From NCBI GenBank assembly GCA_002367715.1, contig DFDL01000071.1, positions 6,732-12,092 of the forward strand: a stretch of DNA of 5,361 nucleotides. The letters run 5' to 3'. Position numbers and translations under genes: made by a program. Below the pieces are notes generated by a model, which worked only from the letters and a program-made list of their open reading frames with translations, had not been told where the DNA came from and did not search any database. Below, in pieces: positions 5,140-5,361 of this stretch; the stretch's first letter is position 1, and every line of letters starts with the position of its first letter. This stretch comes from Actinobacteria bacterium UBA3028. Lineage in GTDB: Bacteria; Actinomycetota; Actinomycetes; Nanopelagicales; Nanopelagicaceae.

Positions 5140-5361
5140 TTATTTCTTTAGTTCAGCGACTACGTATTCAATGCAATCTGTAAGTTTTTTGACATCACTT
5201 GGATCTACCGCCGGGAACATTCCGATACGTAGCTGATTCTTGCCAAGTTTGCGATAAGGATCGGTATCAACGATGCCATTTGCGCGAAGTACTTTGGCAA
5301 TTTCAAGGGCATCGATAGATTCATCAAAGTTAATAGTTCCGACTACCTTTGAGCGCATTGC
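5140..5361 (-). CDS. serC: Phosphoserine aminotransferase SerC, C-terminal part (truncated by window edge)
   Basis: The last 73 residues of SerC are present; the rest lies beyond the window. SerC is a PLP-dependent class V aminotransferase that converts 3-phosphohydroxypyruvate and glutamate to 3-phosphoserine and 2-oxoglutarate in serine biosynthesis. It is cytoplasmic and normally dimeric. The stretches SKVVGTINFDESIDALEIAK, LRANGIVDTDPYRKLGKNQL and RIGMFPAVDP are characteristic of the actinobacterial SerC C-terminal domain. The catalytic lysine and PLP site are upstream, outside the window. The frame is open to the edge, so the methionine nearest the edge is internal and not a start. Two small membrane-protein genes follow at 11 and 8 bases, suggesting one transcript; a DUF2530 gene near serC is an arrangement I recall from other actinobacteria. 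Confidence 0.95.
   Translation of the reverse strand, partial: AMRSKVVGTINFDESIDALEIAKVLRANGIVDTDPYRKLGKNQLRIGMFPAVDPSDVKKLTDCIEYVVAELKK

Overview
The window looks like a chromosomal core region of an actinobacterium with unusually modest G+C for that phylum. DUF3263, DUF3027, DUF2530, a CspB-type cold-shock protein with a helical tail, and the actinobacterial form of SerC are together an actinobacterial signature. The balanced base composition and tight packing suggest a streamlined lineage such as the freshwater acI group (Nanopelagicales). That placement is an inference from family content and composition, not a database result.

Layout. On the + strand: an SDR/DUF2867 fusion oxidoreductase of the YbjT type (5-1552); a small DUF3263 protein that is probably translated from a leaderless mRNA (1601-1867); a C-rich, G-poor spacer; a CIRCE heat-shock operator with promoter elements (1927-1962); groEL (1985-3604); a strong hairpin terminator (3608-3653); a DUF3027 protein with a conserved Cys/His set (3665-4369); a possible weak terminator; and a cold-shock-domain protein (4468-4851). 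On the - strand, convergent with these: the 3' end of serC, truncated by the window edge (5140-5361); a 24-codon ORF for a tiny membrane peptide (5054-5128); and a two-helix DUF2530 membrane protein (4860-5045). The - strand genes are spaced 11 and 8 bases apart and read as one operon. No intergenic stretch reaches 300 bases; the longest is 1868-1984.

How the genes work together. groEL is the regulatory centre: it has its own HrcA-type operator and its own terminator, and no groES lies beside it. DUF3027 and the cold-shock protein are partners by neighbourhood in many actinobacteria, so the window joins a heat-shock chaperone and a cold-shock-type nucleic-acid binder, but shows no common regulator. 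SerC makes phosphoserine for serine synthesis; the two small membrane proteins behind it have no known role. I see no mobile element, CRISPR array, tRNA or rRNA, and no clear sign of recent transfer. The least described elements are the 24-residue membrane peptide, the leaderless start of the DUF3263 gene, and the terminator that runs directly into the DUF3027 ribosome binding site.
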